Assembly (NCBI RefSeq): GCF_001886615.1
Contig: NZ_CP018139.1
Coordinates: forward strand, 434,001 to 498,000
Origin: Halomonas aestuarii
Lineage (GTDB): Bacteria > Pseudomonadota > Gammaproteobacteria > Pseudomonadales > Halomonadaceae
Direction of reading: 5' to 3'
DNA: 64,000 bases
Of the stretch, positions 19,680 through 28,291 are shown in pieces. Within the stretch, counting starts at the first letter, position 1; each line of letters starts with the position of its first letter. A program made the position numbers and the translations under genes. The notes under the pieces are model-generated. The model saw only the letters and a program-made list of their open reading frames with translations. It searched no databases and had not been told where the DNA came from.

Positions 19680-21056
19680 ATGTCTTCCTCTCCCGCCGAC
19701 GAGGCGCGCACTTTCCTCGACGACCATCCCGAGATCGACAGTATCGACCTGCTGATCGGCGACCTCAATGGGGTGCTGCGAGGCAAGCGCATTCCGCGCA
19801 CCAATCTCGAGAAGGCCTTCCGGGACGGGGTCAACCTCCCCGCCTCGGTGTTCGCCCTGGATATCCTGGGCAACACCATCGAGGCCACCGGGCTGGGACT
19901 GGCCTCCGGTGACGGGGACCGGGTCTGCCGGCCTGTGCCGGGCACCCTGATGCCGAGCCCCTGGCTTCGCGACGGCCGCCAGGCGCAGTTGCTGATGACC
20001 ATGACCGAACCCGACGGCGGCCCCTTCTTCGCCGACCCCCGCCAGGTACTGGACCGGGTGATGGAGCGTTTCCGTCAGGCCGGCCTGACGCCGGTGGTCG
20101 CAGTGGAGATGGAGTTCTACCTGGTCGACCGCCGTCGGGACGGCCTGGGCATGATCCAGCCGCCCTGCTCGCCGGTGACGGGCGAGCGCGCCTCCCAGAG
20201 CCAGCTCTACTCGATCAACGAACTCGACGAGTACGCGGACCTGCTCGAGGAGGTCCATGCCAGCGCCCGGGCCCAGCAGCTCCCGCTGGACACCGCCCTC
20301 AAGGAGTGCGCACCCGGCCAGTTCGAGATCAACCTGCTGCACTGCGACGATGCGCTCAAGGCCTGCGACAGCGCCGTGCTGCTCAAGCGCCTGATCAAGG
20401 GCGTGGCCCTGCGCCACGGCTTCGAGGCCACCTTCATGGCCAAGCCCTACGGCCAGGAGGCCGGCAACGGCACCCATGTCCACATCAGCATGCTCGACGA
20501 GGCAGGCCACAACGTCTTCGCCGCCGAGGATGGCGGCCCGCTCGGGACGCCGCTGATGCAGCAGGCCGTGGCCGGGCTGCTCGAGTTGATGCCGGCCTCC
20601 ATGGCGCTGTTTGCCCCCAACCTCAACTCCTTCCGACGTTTCCAGCCCGGACTCTACGTACCGATGGCACCGACCTGGGGCTACGACAACCGCTCGGTGG
20701 CGGTGCGCATTCCCTCCGGCCCCAACCCGGCACGGCGACTCGAGCACCGGGTCGCCGGCGCCGACGTCAATCCCTACCTGCTGATGGCCACCCTGCTGGC
20801 CGCGATCGACCATGGGATGGCGCAGCGCCTGACCCCGCCGCCGGCCGTGACCGGCAACGCCTATGCCCAGGTCGCCCCCAGCCTGACCAACAGCTGGAGC
20901 CAGGCCCTGGACCTGCTGGCGACGAGCGCCCCCCTCACCGAGGCGCTGGGCGCGGACTTCCTCGAGGTCTTCCTGGCCAATCGCCGTGCCGAGCGCGACC
21001 ACGCCATGCAGGCGGTCAGCCGGCTCGAGTATGACTGGTACCTGCGCCACGTCTGA
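19680..21056 (+). CDS. puuA: gamma-glutamylpolyamine synthetase, PuuA-like glutamine synthetase
   Basis: A 458-residue glutamine-synthetase-fold ligase. Visible active-site blocks: VAVEMEFYLVDRR (metal Glu), NGTHVHISML (His loop), and TWGYDNRSVAVRIPSGP (Glu/Arg flap). The adenylylation Tyr loop and the DGSS ammonia loop of true GlnA are absent, so ammonia is probably not the substrate. PuuA joins glutamate to putrescine using ATP. Divergent from puuD and followed by a strong terminator. Which polyamine it prefers is unknown. Confidence 0.87.
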   Translation: MSSSPADEARTFLDDHPEIDSIDLLIGDLNGVLRGKRIPRTNLEKAFRDGVNLPASVFALDILGNTIEATGLGLASGDGDRVCRPVPGTLMPSPWLRDGRQAQLLMTMTEPDGGPFFADPRQVLDRVMERFRQAGLTPVVAVEMEFYLVDRRRDGLGMIQPPCSPVTGERASQSQLYSINELDEYADLLEEVHASARAQQLPLDTALKECAPGQFEINLLHCDDALKACDSAVLLKRLIKGVALRHGFEATFMAKPYGQEAGNGTHVHISMLDEAGHNVFAAEDGGPLGTPLMQQAVAGLLELMPASMALFAPNLNSFRRFQPGLYVPMAPTWGYDNRSVAVRIPSGPNPARRLEHRVAGADVNPYLLMATLLAAIDHGMAQRLTPPPAVTGNAYAQVAPSLTNSWSQALDLLATSAPLTEALGADFLEVFLANRRAERDHAMQAVSRLEYDWYLRHV

Positions 21057-21088
21057 GGCGCCTTGCCCCGACAACGACAGCCCCCGAC

Positions 21089-21130
21089 AACGACAGCGCC
21101 CCGGCCAGTGATGGCCGGGGCGCTGTCGTT
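21089..21130 (+). terminator. terminator after puuA
   Basis: A perfect 18-base stem (AACGACAGCGCCCCGGCC and its complement) around a six-base loop, 33 bases after the puuA stop, ending in GTCGTT. It also faces the convergent glycine-zipper gene, so it may work in both directions. Confidence 0.8.
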
Positions 21131-21150
21131 CATGACGAGATGGAGCTCGT

Positions 21151-21750
21151 TCAGCCACCTTGCGAGGAGACGGCATTCCACTGCGGCTGCCCCTCCTCGA
21201 GCAGCACCCGGTCGCCCTGGGGTGGGTTGTCCAGGCGGGCGGTCTGCACCGTCTCGCCGTGACGCCAGGTCACCTCGTAGCCCGTGGTCTCCTGGCGGGT
21301 GTCGACCACGGTACGACACTCCTCGCGGGTCGTGGTGCGCGGCTGGGACTGCGCCGCCTGGGAATGCTGGCGTGCCTCCACCCGCTCCTGGACCTCACGG
21401 CCGGCCAGGCCGCCGCCGATGGCACCGGCCACCGTGGCGATCTTCTTGCCGCTGCCGCCGCCGATCTGGTTGCCCAGCAGGCCGCCGACGATGGCACCGG
21501 CAGCGGTCCCCAGCACGCGGTGGGGATCACGGCTGGCCCCCTGCCCCGTCGGGGTTTCCGGTGGCAGTTGCACGACCACCTGCTCACACACCTCGCGGGG
21601 GGTCTCCACGGTGCGGGTCAGGGTCTCCACGTTGGTGATCTCGGCGTACTCGGGGCCACGCTGCTGGTCCTGGATCTGCCAGGCACCGAAGCCGAGGCCA
21701 CCCAGCCCCAGCACGGCCAGGGTGGAGCCCACCACGATCGACTTGCTCAT
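21151..21750 (-). CDS. glycine-zipper 2TM domain protein
   Basis: A 199-residue envelope protein. It has an N-terminal hydrophobic anchor or signal (about residues 4-24) and a glycine-zipper segment near 80-118 (GTAAGAIVGGLLGNQIGGGS followed by a second Gly-rich helix). A basic/polar C-domain contains paired Cys-bearing blocks (PREVCEQV and TREECRTV). Resembles Rick_17kDa/YMGG-type surface proteins, function unknown. Convergent with puuA; no link to the neighbouring pathways seen. Confidence 0.75.
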   Translation of the reverse strand: MSKSIVVGSTLAVLGLGGLGFGAWQIQDQQRGPEYAEITNVETLTRTVETPREVCEQVVVQLPPETPTGQGASRDPHRVLGTAAGAIVGGLLGNQIGGGSGKKIATVAGAIGGGLAGREVQERVEARQHSQAAQSQPRTTTREECRTVVDTRQETTGYEVTWRHGETVQTARLDNPPQGDRVLLEEGQPQWNAVSSQGG

Positions 21751-21895
21751 CTTTCACCTCCAGGAGGACGCGGCTGCGCCTCGTTGTTGTCACGGACTCC
21801 GGGAGATGCGTGACGAAAAAAAGGGTGCGATGGCGATGACGCTTCCTGCGCCAGTCGCGAATCGCATCCAGTATACGCCGCCGGGACCCCGGGCT
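21751..21895. other. intergenic region between metF-like and glycine-zipper genes
   Basis: 145 bases upstream of the glycine-zipper gene on the minus strand, ending at the metF-like stop. It includes an A-rich run (GACGAAAAAAAGGG, about 21812-21825) and presumably the promoter of the glycine-zipper gene. No ORF or clear hairpin supported. Confidence 0.35.
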
Positions 21896-22834
21896 TCAGT
21901 ATCGTGCAGCAGGTTTCACAATCCCTGACCCGCTGTCACCAGATGGCGACAGTAGAGTCGCCACCGGGTCGGTGCCCGCACAGCGGGTAGCGCGCAGTGC
22001 CTCCAGCCAGGCCCGGGTGGCACCGACCTGGTTGAAGGAGTAGACATGCAGCCCGGCGAAGCCGTCCGGTTCGTCCAGGGCCGGCCACAGCCCGCGCATC
22101 AGCGCCTCGGGGCGATACACGGCGGGCCGCAGCAAGCGCCCGAGCAGCCCCCGCTGGCGGCCCAGAGCCCGCGTCGAGGCCCCCAGGCCGATGCGCATGG
22201 CCACCGACAGCAGCCGGGCATGGGCGATCACCCCCGGGATGCCCGCATAGATCGGCAGGGCCAGCCCCCTGTCTCGCTGAAGCCGCAGCCAGTCCCGCAG
22301 CGGCAGGGCCTCGAAGCAGAGCTGGGTGACGGCATAGTCGGCCAGTCGCGCCTTGGCCTCGAGATTGCGCTGCAGGGCCGCAGCGTCGAACCCAGGATGC
22401 CCCTCCGGATAGGCGGGCACGCCGAGCCGTGAGGGGCGCGCGGGATGGCCGGCCAGGCCCTCCAGCAGGGCCAGGCCGTCGGCAAAGTCTCCCGTCGCCC
22501 GGGGGGCATCGCCCCCCACCACGAGGCAGTCATCGATGCCGGCCGCCGCCATGCGCGACACGATCTCCTCCAGGTGGGCCCGGTCGCGGACCAGGCGAGC
22601 GGCGAGGTGAGGCACCGCCCGAAAGCCGGACCGCGACAGCCACTCGGCCTCCTCCAGGGTCCGCTCGATGCCGTGGCGTGGCGAGCAGGTCACGGTCACC
22701 AGGGCCCCGGCCGGCAGGAGGCCGGCCGCCTCCCGCATGTCCGCCAGGGGCAGCAGCTCGTAGCGGGGACTGGCCAGCGCCAGGCACCCCCGGAGGCCCT
22801 GCTCCGGGGACGTCACGCTCCGTAGATCGTTCAT
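21896..22834 (-). CDS. methylenetetrahydrofolate reductase-like protein
   Basis: A 312-residue MetF-family TIM barrel. Recognisable blocks: VTVTCSPRHGIERTLEEAEW at the N-terminus, LGVPAYPEGHPG near residue 137, TQLCFEALPL and PIYAGIPGVIAHARLL. It is divergent from the main methionine-pathway MetF and sits three bases after the DmdA-like gene. In this context it probably runs from 5-methyl-THF to 5,10-methylene-THF, reoxidising methyl groups taken from a substrate, as in other folate-linked demethylation operons. A biosynthetic role is less likely given the neighbours. Confidence 0.82.
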   Translation of the reverse strand: MNDLRSVTSPEQGLRGCLALASPRYELLPLADMREAAGLLPAGALVTVTCSPRHGIERTLEEAEWLSRSGFRAVPHLAARLVRDRAHLEEIVSRMAAAGIDDCLVVGGDAPRATGDFADGLALLEGLAGHPARPSRLGVPAYPEGHPGFDAAALQRNLEAKARLADYAVTQLCFEALPLRDWLRLQRDRGLALPIYAGIPGVIAHARLLSVAMRIGLGASTRALGRQRGLLGRLLRPAVYRPEALMRGLWPALDEPDGFAGLHVYSFNQVGATRAWLEALRATRCAGTDPVATLLSPSGDSGSGIVKPAARY

Positions 22835-22837
22835 GGC

Positions 22838-24034
22838 TCAGCCCTTGGGAATGTCCTTGCGCGGATCATGGAACGGCTTGGGCACCACCACCGCCTCCTG
22901 CATGCCGGTGTTGGCCTCGATGCGCAGCGGCGTGCCGAGCTCGGCATGGGAGGTCGGCACCATGGCATAGCCGATGTTGCGGTCCTGGCGTGGCGAGCGG
23001 GTGGCCGAGGTCACCTTGCCGATGAGCGCCCCGTCGCTGTCGTGGACGGGGAAGACGTCGATCATCGAGCCATCGGTGAAATAGCCGATGCTGGGGCCGT
23101 CGATCTCCACGCCCACCAGGCGGCGGGTGACCCCCTCGGCCTTGATGCGCTCCAGGGCCTTGCGCCCGACGAAGTCGTCGTCGCCGCGCAGGTCGACCAT
23201 CCAGTCGTAGCCCATGCCCACCTCGAAGGGATTGGTGTCGTACCAGATGTCGCAGCCGAAGGCGAGGATGCCGCCCTCGATGCGGCGGATATGGCAGGGA
23301 CCGATCACCTGCATGCCGTGGGGGCGCCCCGCCTCGAAGACCCGCTGCCACAGGGCCTCGCCGTGACGGGTGGCCTCTCGCAGGTAGATCTCGTAGCCGA
23401 TCTCGCCGGAATAGCCGGTACGCGAGACCACCACGGACATGCCATCGAGCTCCGCCTCCATGAGGTGGTAGTAGGGGATCTCCAGCACCCGCTCGCCGAA
23501 GAGGTCCACCATCACCGGCTTGGCATTGGGCCCCTGGACCTGGACCGGGGCCACGTCCACCTCCCGGATGGTGACGTCCAGGCACGAGTGGTAGGCCAGG
23601 CCCTGGCACCAGAGCATCACGTCACTGTCGGCCAGCGACAGCCAGAAACGGTTCTCCTCGATGCGCAGCAGCACCGGGTCGTTGATGATGCCCCCGTCGT
23701 CCGCGGTGACGAAGACGTACTTGCACTGGCCGACCTGGCAGTGACGCATGTCACGGGGCACCAGCATCTGGGTGAAGGCGAAGGCGTCGGGGCCGCTGAT
23801 CTCGATCTGGCGCTCCACGCCCACGTCCCAGAGGGTGACCCCCTCCACCAGGGCCCAGTACTCGTCCACCGGGTCGGTATAGAGGCGCGGGTGGTAGTGA
23901 TGGTTGTAGACGCTGTACTTGCGCACCCCATGGCGCCGGGAGGCGTAGAAGAACGGCGACTTGCGGATCCGCGGATAGAGCAGGATCTCCGGTGCCGACT
24001 GGGTGTGCGCGATGCTTTCGATGACCTGGGACAT
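22838..24034 (-). CDS. DmdA-like GcvT-family THF methyltransferase/demethylase
   Basis: A 398-residue aminomethyltransferase-fold protein. Its blocks VYNHHYHPRLY, LWDVGVERQIEISG, GGIINDPVLL and FWLSLADSD match, from memory, the dimethylsulfoniopropionate demethylase DmdA clade more than the glycine-cleavage T protein. DmdA moves one methyl group from substrate to THF. No dmdB, dmdC or acuI is nearby, so DMSP is not assured. A methylated amine, betaine or methoxy compound is equally possible. Operon with the metF-like gene; divergent from an FAD-GcvT dehydrogenase. The family is secure, the substrate unknown. Confidence 0.82.
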   Translation of the reverse strand: MSQVIESIAHTQSAPEILLYPRIRKSPFFYASRRHGVRKYSVYNHHYHPRLYTDPVDEYWALVEGVTLWDVGVERQIEISGPDAFAFTQMLVPRDMRHCQVGQCKYVFVTADDGGIINDPVLLRIEENRFWLSLADSDVMLWCQGLAYHSCLDVTIREVDVAPVQVQGPNAKPVMVDLFGERVLEIPYYHLMEAELDGMSVVVSRTGYSGEIGYEIYLREATRHGEALWQRVFEAGRPHGMQVIGPCHIRRIEGGILAFGCDIWYDTNPFEVGMGYDWMVDLRGDDDFVGRKALERIKAEGVTRRLVGVEIDGPSIGYFTDGSMIDVFPVHDSDGALIGKVTSATRSPRQDRNIGYAMVPTSHAELGTPLRIEANTGMQEAVVVPKPFHDPRKDIPKG

Positions 24035-24327
24035 GGTCGTGTCTCCTTTCCAGATGCCTGGGCCTTGCCACGCGGCCTCGGGGCGAATGCCGGAAGGCCG
24101 TTCCTGCCCTCGAAGCTAGTCCCGCCGGCCGGCTCCCGTGACACCAGCGGCGACGGCCACTTTGGTCCCTGCGACACATCGGGCGCGCCGTCACGCCCCG
24201 CCGCCGACGGGCCCCGACCCGCGGTCGCCACGAGCAAAGATCGGGTCGGCCAGAGGCAACGGGCGGCGCCCGCCTGGATTATGGTGAAGCGGAAGGCGGC
24301 GACAGAATCGGCAGGGGGAGACCGGCC
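24035..24327. promoter_or_regulatory. divergent control region of one-carbon module
   Basis: 293 bases between the DmdA-like gene (minus) and the FAD-GcvT gene (plus), so it must contain both promoters. It is GC-rich. The only exact symmetry I noticed is GCCGGCCGGC at 24124-24133, which could be chance. No convincing sigma-70 or sigma-54 site and no riboswitch fold recognised. Confidence 0.4.
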
Positions 24328-26895
24328 ATGACAACACTACCCAAGCACGCGGATGCGGTGATCATCGGCCAGGGCGGCATCGTCGGCGCCAGCGTGGCCC
24401 ACCACCTGATCGAACTGGGCTGGGAGAACCTGGTGGGGCTCGACAAGTCCGCCATTCCCTCGGACATTGGCTCCACCTCCCATGCCTCGGACTTCTGCTA
24501 CATGACGTCCCACGACAAGATGTCGTGCTACACCACGACCTACAGCCGCGACTTCTACGAGCGCCGGGGGCACTACCAGCGGGTGGGCGGCCTCGAGGTC
24601 GCCCGGGTGGGCGACGAGGCGCGCATGGCGGAGCTTGCGCGCAAGGTCGCCTCGGGCAAGGCCTTCGGCACCCAGGCACGGCTCATCGGCCCGGACGAGG
24701 TCGTCGAGCGCTTCCCCCTGGTCAGGCGGGAGCTGATCCTGGGCGGCCTCTGGGATCCGGACGCCGGGCTGGTGGTGCCCCGCTCGCAGCAGGTCGCCGG
24801 CGAGCTGGTCGAGGAGGCGGTGGCGTCCGGGAAGCTCCAGGCCTTCGCCGACACCCCGGCACTTGACATCGATGTCCAGGACGGCCGCGTGCGCGGCGTC
24901 ACCACGGCCCGGGGCTACATCGCGACCCCGGTGGTGATCGTCACCTCGGGGATCTGGGGGCCCATCCCCGCGGCCATGGGCGGCGCGGCCCTGCCGCTGA
25001 TGCCGGTGGAGCACCCCCTGATGTTCTTCGGCCCGTTCGACGTCTTCGCCGGCACCGGGGTCGAGATCGGCTATCCGCTGTTCCGCGACCAGGGCAACTC
25101 GGCCTACATGCGCGACACCGGCGACCCCCGCAGCACCGAGGGCGGTCAGCTCGAGTGGGGCTACTACGAACCCACCTCGCCACGCCTCGTCGCGCCCACC
25201 GACATCCTCGAGCGCGACCAGGCACGACTGTCGCCCTCCATGCGCGACCTGGAGATCGACCAGGTGATGGAGGCCTTCGAGCGGGCGGTGGAGCTCGCCC
25301 CCGTGCTCGGCGAACTGGGCTGGGACGAGAAGCACTCCTTCAACGGCCTGCTGTCGGTCACCTCGGATGGCGGCTCCCTGGTCGGCGAGGCGCCGGAGAC
25401 GCGAGGCCTGTGGCTGTGCGAGGCCGTCTGGGTCAAGGATGGTCCCGGGATGGGGAAGGTCCTGGCCGACTGGCTCACCCTCGGCCGACCAGCGCTGGAC
25501 CCCCACGGCATCGACATCGCGCGCTTCTACCCCGTGCAGAAGACGCCGCACCACGTCCGCGGGCGCTGCCTGGAGATCGCCAGGAAGATCTACGACCCGC
25601 CGGTCCATCCCCGCGAGCCCTTCGAGTCGGGCCGCAACCTGCGGCGCAGCCCCTTCTGGCCGAGGGAGAAGGCGCTCGGGGGCCACTTCATGGAGGTCGC
25701 GGGCTGGGAGCGGGCCCATGGCTATGCCGCCAACGAGGCGCTTCTGGAACGCTACGGGGACCGGGTACCCGAGCGGCCCGACGAGTGGGACGCCCGCCAC
25801 TTCTGGCGGGTCTCCAACGCCGAACACCTTGCCCTGAGCGAGGGCGTTGGCATGATCAACCTCTCCCACTTTGCCATCTTCGATGTCGCGGGCCCCGACG
25901 CCGAGGCGCTGCTGGAGTACCTCTCTGTGGCCCGGGTGGGGGGCGAGACGCCGCACGGCAAGGGGATCTACACCCACTTCCTCGATGACGCCGGCGGCGT
26001 TCACTCCGACCTCACCGTGGTGCGCCTGGCCACGGACCGCTTCCGGGTGATCTGCGGCGGCGACACCGGCCATCGCGACCTCATGTGGATGACCCGGATG
26101 GCCGATGCCCGGCAGCTAACGCGCCTGCAGCTCGAGGACCGTACCGACAGCCTGGCCACCCTGGGGCTCTGGGGCCCCGAGGCCCGCCGCACCCTGCAGG
26201 CGCTCGCCGACGTCCCGGCAGAACTCGAGGACGAGGCCTTCCCCTTCGCCACGGCACGCGAGATCCGGGTACGCGGGCTCCCGATATGGGCCTTTCGCAT
26301 CTCCTATGTCGGCGAGTTGGGCTGGGAGCTCTACGTCCCGTTCAGCTACGGGCTCACCCTCTGGGACCTGCTCTTCGAGCAGGGCGTGACCCCGGTGGGC
26401 ATCGAGACCTACGCCAACAGCCGGCGCCTGGAGAAGAGCCTGCGGCTGCAGAACGTCGACCTGCTGACCGAATACAACCTCGTCGAGGCGGGCCTGGCAC
26501 GCCCCCGGGTCAAGCCAGAGGACTTCCACGGCAAGGCCGCCTACCTGGCGCAGCGCGAGCGCCAGGAGCAGCCGGCTTACCTCTGCACCCTGACCATGAA
26601 GGATCACCACGACGCCCGGGGGGTGGCCCGCTACCCCGTGGGCCACTCGCCGATCCTCGACCCGGACAGCGGGGAGGTGCTGGTGGATGCGCTGGGGCGC
26701 CGCTCCTACGTGACGAGCATCGCCTACGGCCCCTCGGTGGGGAAGGTCATCGCACTGGGCTACCTGCCGGTGAGCCATGCCCGAGTGGGCCAGGTGCTGC
26801 ACATGGAGTACTTCGGCGAGCACTATCCGCTGAGCGTCGAGGCCGTCGGCTATCAGGCCCTCTACGATCCGGACAACCGGCTGCCCCGAGGATGA
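24328..26895 (+). CDS. FAD-dependent oxidoreductase-GcvT fusion (dimethylglycine/sarcosine dehydrogenase family)
   Basis: An 855-residue two-part enzyme. Residues about 8-430 form a DAO-type FAD domain with the dinucleotide motif VIIGQGGIVGASVAHHL. His52 in GSTSHASD sits where the family binds FAD covalently, although the usual preceding Trp is Ser. Residues about 440-855 are GcvT-like folate domains (YVGELGWELYVPFSYG, then a C-terminal barrel with VGKVIALGYLPV). Homologues oxidise N-methyl groups of dimethylglycine or sarcosine and hand formaldehyde to THF as methylene-THF. The altered flavin motif and the DmdA-like neighbour suggest an unassigned N-methyl substrate. The AGGGGGAG ribosome site fixes the start. 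Confidence 0.85.
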   Translation: MTTLPKHADAVIIGQGGIVGASVAHHLIELGWENLVGLDKSAIPSDIGSTSHASDFCYMTSHDKMSCYTTTYSRDFYERRGHYQRVGGLEVARVGDEARMAELARKVASGKAFGTQARLIGPDEVVERFPLVRRELILGGLWDPDAGLVVPRSQQVAGELVEEAVASGKLQAFADTPALDIDVQDGRVRGVTTARGYIATPVVIVTSGIWGPIPAAMGGAALPLMPVEHPLMFFGPFDVFAGTGVEIGYPLFRDQGNSAYMRDTGDPRSTEGGQLEWGYYEPTSPRLVAPTDILERDQARLSPSMRDLEIDQVMEAFERAVELAPVLGELGWDEKHSFNGLLSVTSDGGSLVGEAPETRGLWLCEAVWVKDGPGMGKVLADWLTLGRPALDPHGIDIARFYPVQKTPHHVRGRCLEIARKIYDPPVHPREPFESGRNLRRSPFWPREKALGGHFMEVAGWERAHGYAANEALLERYGDRVPERPDEWDARHFWRVSNAEHLALSEGVGMINLSHFAIFDVAGPDAEALLEYLSVARVGGETPHGKGIYTHFLDDAGGVHSDLTVVRLATDRFRVICGGDTGHRDLMWMTRMADARQLTRLQLEDRTDSLATLGLWGPEARRTLQALADVPAELEDEAFPFATAREIRVRGLPIWAFRISYVGELGWELYVPFSYGLTLWDLLFEQGVTPVGIETYANSRRLEKSLRLQNVDLLTEYNLVEAGLARPRVKPEDFHGKAAYLAQRERQEQPAYLCTLTMKDHHDARGVARYPVGHSPILDPDSGEVLVDALGRRSYVTSIAYGPSVGKVIALGYLPVSHARVGQVLHMEYFGEHYPLSVEAVGYQALYDPDNRLPRG

Positions 26896-26907
26896 CGCCG
26901 CGGGGCG

Positions 26908-27972
26908 TCAGGCCTCCCCGACCCTCGAGGCATCGGGGCGCAGGGCGCTCGGGGAGCTCGGGGAGCTCGGGGAGCTCGCCAGATCGGCCACCCGATCGCA
27001 GCGCCGGGACCGTTCCCGGCTGGGCGAATGACCGAAGCGGTCGTGAAAGCACTTGGTGAAGTGCGGTGGCGAGATGAAGCCGCAGGCCAGGGCCACGTCG
27101 GTGATCGGCATGTGGGTCTGGCGCAGCAGCAGGCGCGCCCGGAGCAGGCGCAGGTCCATGTAGTATTTCAGGGGCGGACAGTCCACGTAGCGCTGGAAGA
27201 GCCGTTCCACCTGCCGCCGCGAGAGACTGGCATAGTTCGCCAGCTCGTCCAGGGAGAGCGGCTCCTGCAGGTTCGCCTCCATCAGGGTCGCCACCTCCTC
27301 CAGCTTGGGATGGGTGCGGCCGAGGCGCACGCGCAGCGGCGTTCGCTGACGGTCGCCCACCTCGCGGATCCGCTCGTGGAGGAACTCCTCGGCGATCGCC
27401 TCGGCCAGTTCCAGCCCCTGCTGCCGACCGATGAGGGTCAGCATCATGTCCAGGGGCGCGATCCCCCCGGAACAGGTGTAGCGGTCACGATCGATGACGA
27501 ACAGCTGGGGGGTGAAGGTGACGGCGGGAAACAGCAGCGCCTCGTGAATGCTCGAGATGTGCTCCCAGTGCAGGGTACAGCTGTAGCCATCGAGGACCCC
27601 GGCCTGGGCCAGCACGTAGCCGCCGGTGCAGACCCCGCCCAGCGGGATATGCCGCCGGGCCAGCTGACGCAGCCAGCCGAGGGTGTCGCGATCGCAGTGA
27701 TGCTGGACGTCCACGCCGGCACACACCAGCACGAGGTCCAGCGACAGCCCCTCCTCCATGGCGCAGTCCACCGCCGTCTCGAGACCGCTGCTGCTGCTCA
27801 CGGGACGGCCGTCCCGGCTCACCAGGTGCCAGGTATAGAGCCGACGGTCGGCGAGGTGGTTGGCCATACGCAGGGGGTCCAGGGCCGAGGAGAAAGCCAG
27901 CAGGGAAAAGCCCGGCAACAACACGAAGCCGATGTCGTAGTGATCCTTGGTCGGTGCGTACACGGGGTCCAT
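26908..27972 (-). CDS. GlxA-family AraC-type regulator
   Basis: A 354-residue regulator with an N-terminal DJ-1/PfpI-like sensor (about 12-185; GGVCTGGYVLAQAGVLDG holds the pseudo-nucleophile Cys) and a C-terminal AraC double helix-turn-helix (about 225-325; DELANYASLSRRQVERLFQR, ITDVALACGFISPPHFTKCF). The same architecture includes GbdR, SouR and CdhR, which respond to betaine, sarcosine and carnitine catabolites. It lies between the FAD-GcvT gene and fhs, so it probably activates the one-carbon module. A low-complexity tail, SSPSSPSSPS, is encoded by a 9-base tandem repeat. Confidence 0.88.
   Translation of the reverse strand: MDPVYAPTKDHYDIGFVLLPGFSLLAFSSALDPLRMANHLADRRLYTWHLVSRDGRPVSSSSGLETAVDCAMEEGLSLDLVLVCAGVDVQHHCDRDTLGWLRQLARRHIPLGGVCTGGYVLAQAGVLDGYSCTLHWEHISSIHEALLFPAVTFTPQLFVIDRDRYTCSGGIAPLDMMLTLIGRQQGLELAEAIAEEFLHERIREVGDRQRTPLRVRLGRTHPKLEEVATLMEANLQEPLSLDELANYASLSRRQVERLFQRYVDCPPLKYYMDLRLLRARLLLRQTHMPITDVALACGFISPPHFTKCFHDRFGHSPSRERSRRCDRVADLASSPSSPSSPSALRPDASRVGEA
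26947..26977 (-). repeat. 9-base tandem repeat in the regulator's tail
   Basis: Three full copies plus most of a fourth of GCTCGGGGA on the plus strand, read on the minus strand as Ser-Ser-Pro units in the C-terminal tail of the GlxA/AraC regulator. Identical copies suggest recent slippage expansion. Confidence 0.88.
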
Positions 27973-28291
27973 CTGTCGTCCTCCTGACCACAGTCTCCTA
28001 CCTGGACTCTAGTCAGAGTCTTGCCATGGCAACAGTGCCGCGGCTTGTCGATTCACGACCTAGACTGTCCTCATGACGCCAGGTGGGGACTTCCGGCCTG
28101 AACGACGCCTTCCCGGCGCCCGCTCTCGCCATCGTTCTCGGCCCCGTTCAAGGTGTCGCTGTGGCCAAGCCCGCCGACGCAGGCGGGCAAGCCCCTGCCC
28201 TGCCGGACGCAAATACTGTGGCTATCGGATGCCGTGGCGATCGAATGCCGCGGCGATCGATGCCCCGGTGGATGACGCAGGAGACGTGGCG
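27973..28291. promoter_or_regulatory. regulator-fhs divergent control region
   Basis: 319 bases with several ordered elements. GACTCT-AGTC-AGAGTC (28005-28020) is a perfect inverted repeat. It is immediately followed by the perfect palindrome TTGCCATGGCAA (28021-28032). GCCCGCC-N6-GGCGGGC (28169-28188) is a hairpin. A 16-base direct repeat (28224-28239, 28240-28255, partial third to 28268) ends just before the fhs ribosome site. AraC-family proteins often bind direct repeats, so this is a good target region for the adjacent regulator. The frame of fhs is open here, but I see no coding signal. Confidence 0.6.

Noticed and set aside
22838..24034. Firm annotation as DMSP demethylase dmdA
   Set aside because: Clade resemblance is from memory and no dmdB, dmdC, dmdD or acuI lies nearby, so substrate is left open.
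24035..24327. Riboswitch (glycine or folate type) in the divergent region
   Set aside because: I could not find the conserved core helices or motifs of either class, and only a short GC palindrome was seen.
28073..28291. 73-residue N-terminal extension of formate-THF ligase
   Set aside because: Family length and the ribosome site at 28278-28283 support the 28292 start. The upstream part contains repeats and hairpins typical of a control region.
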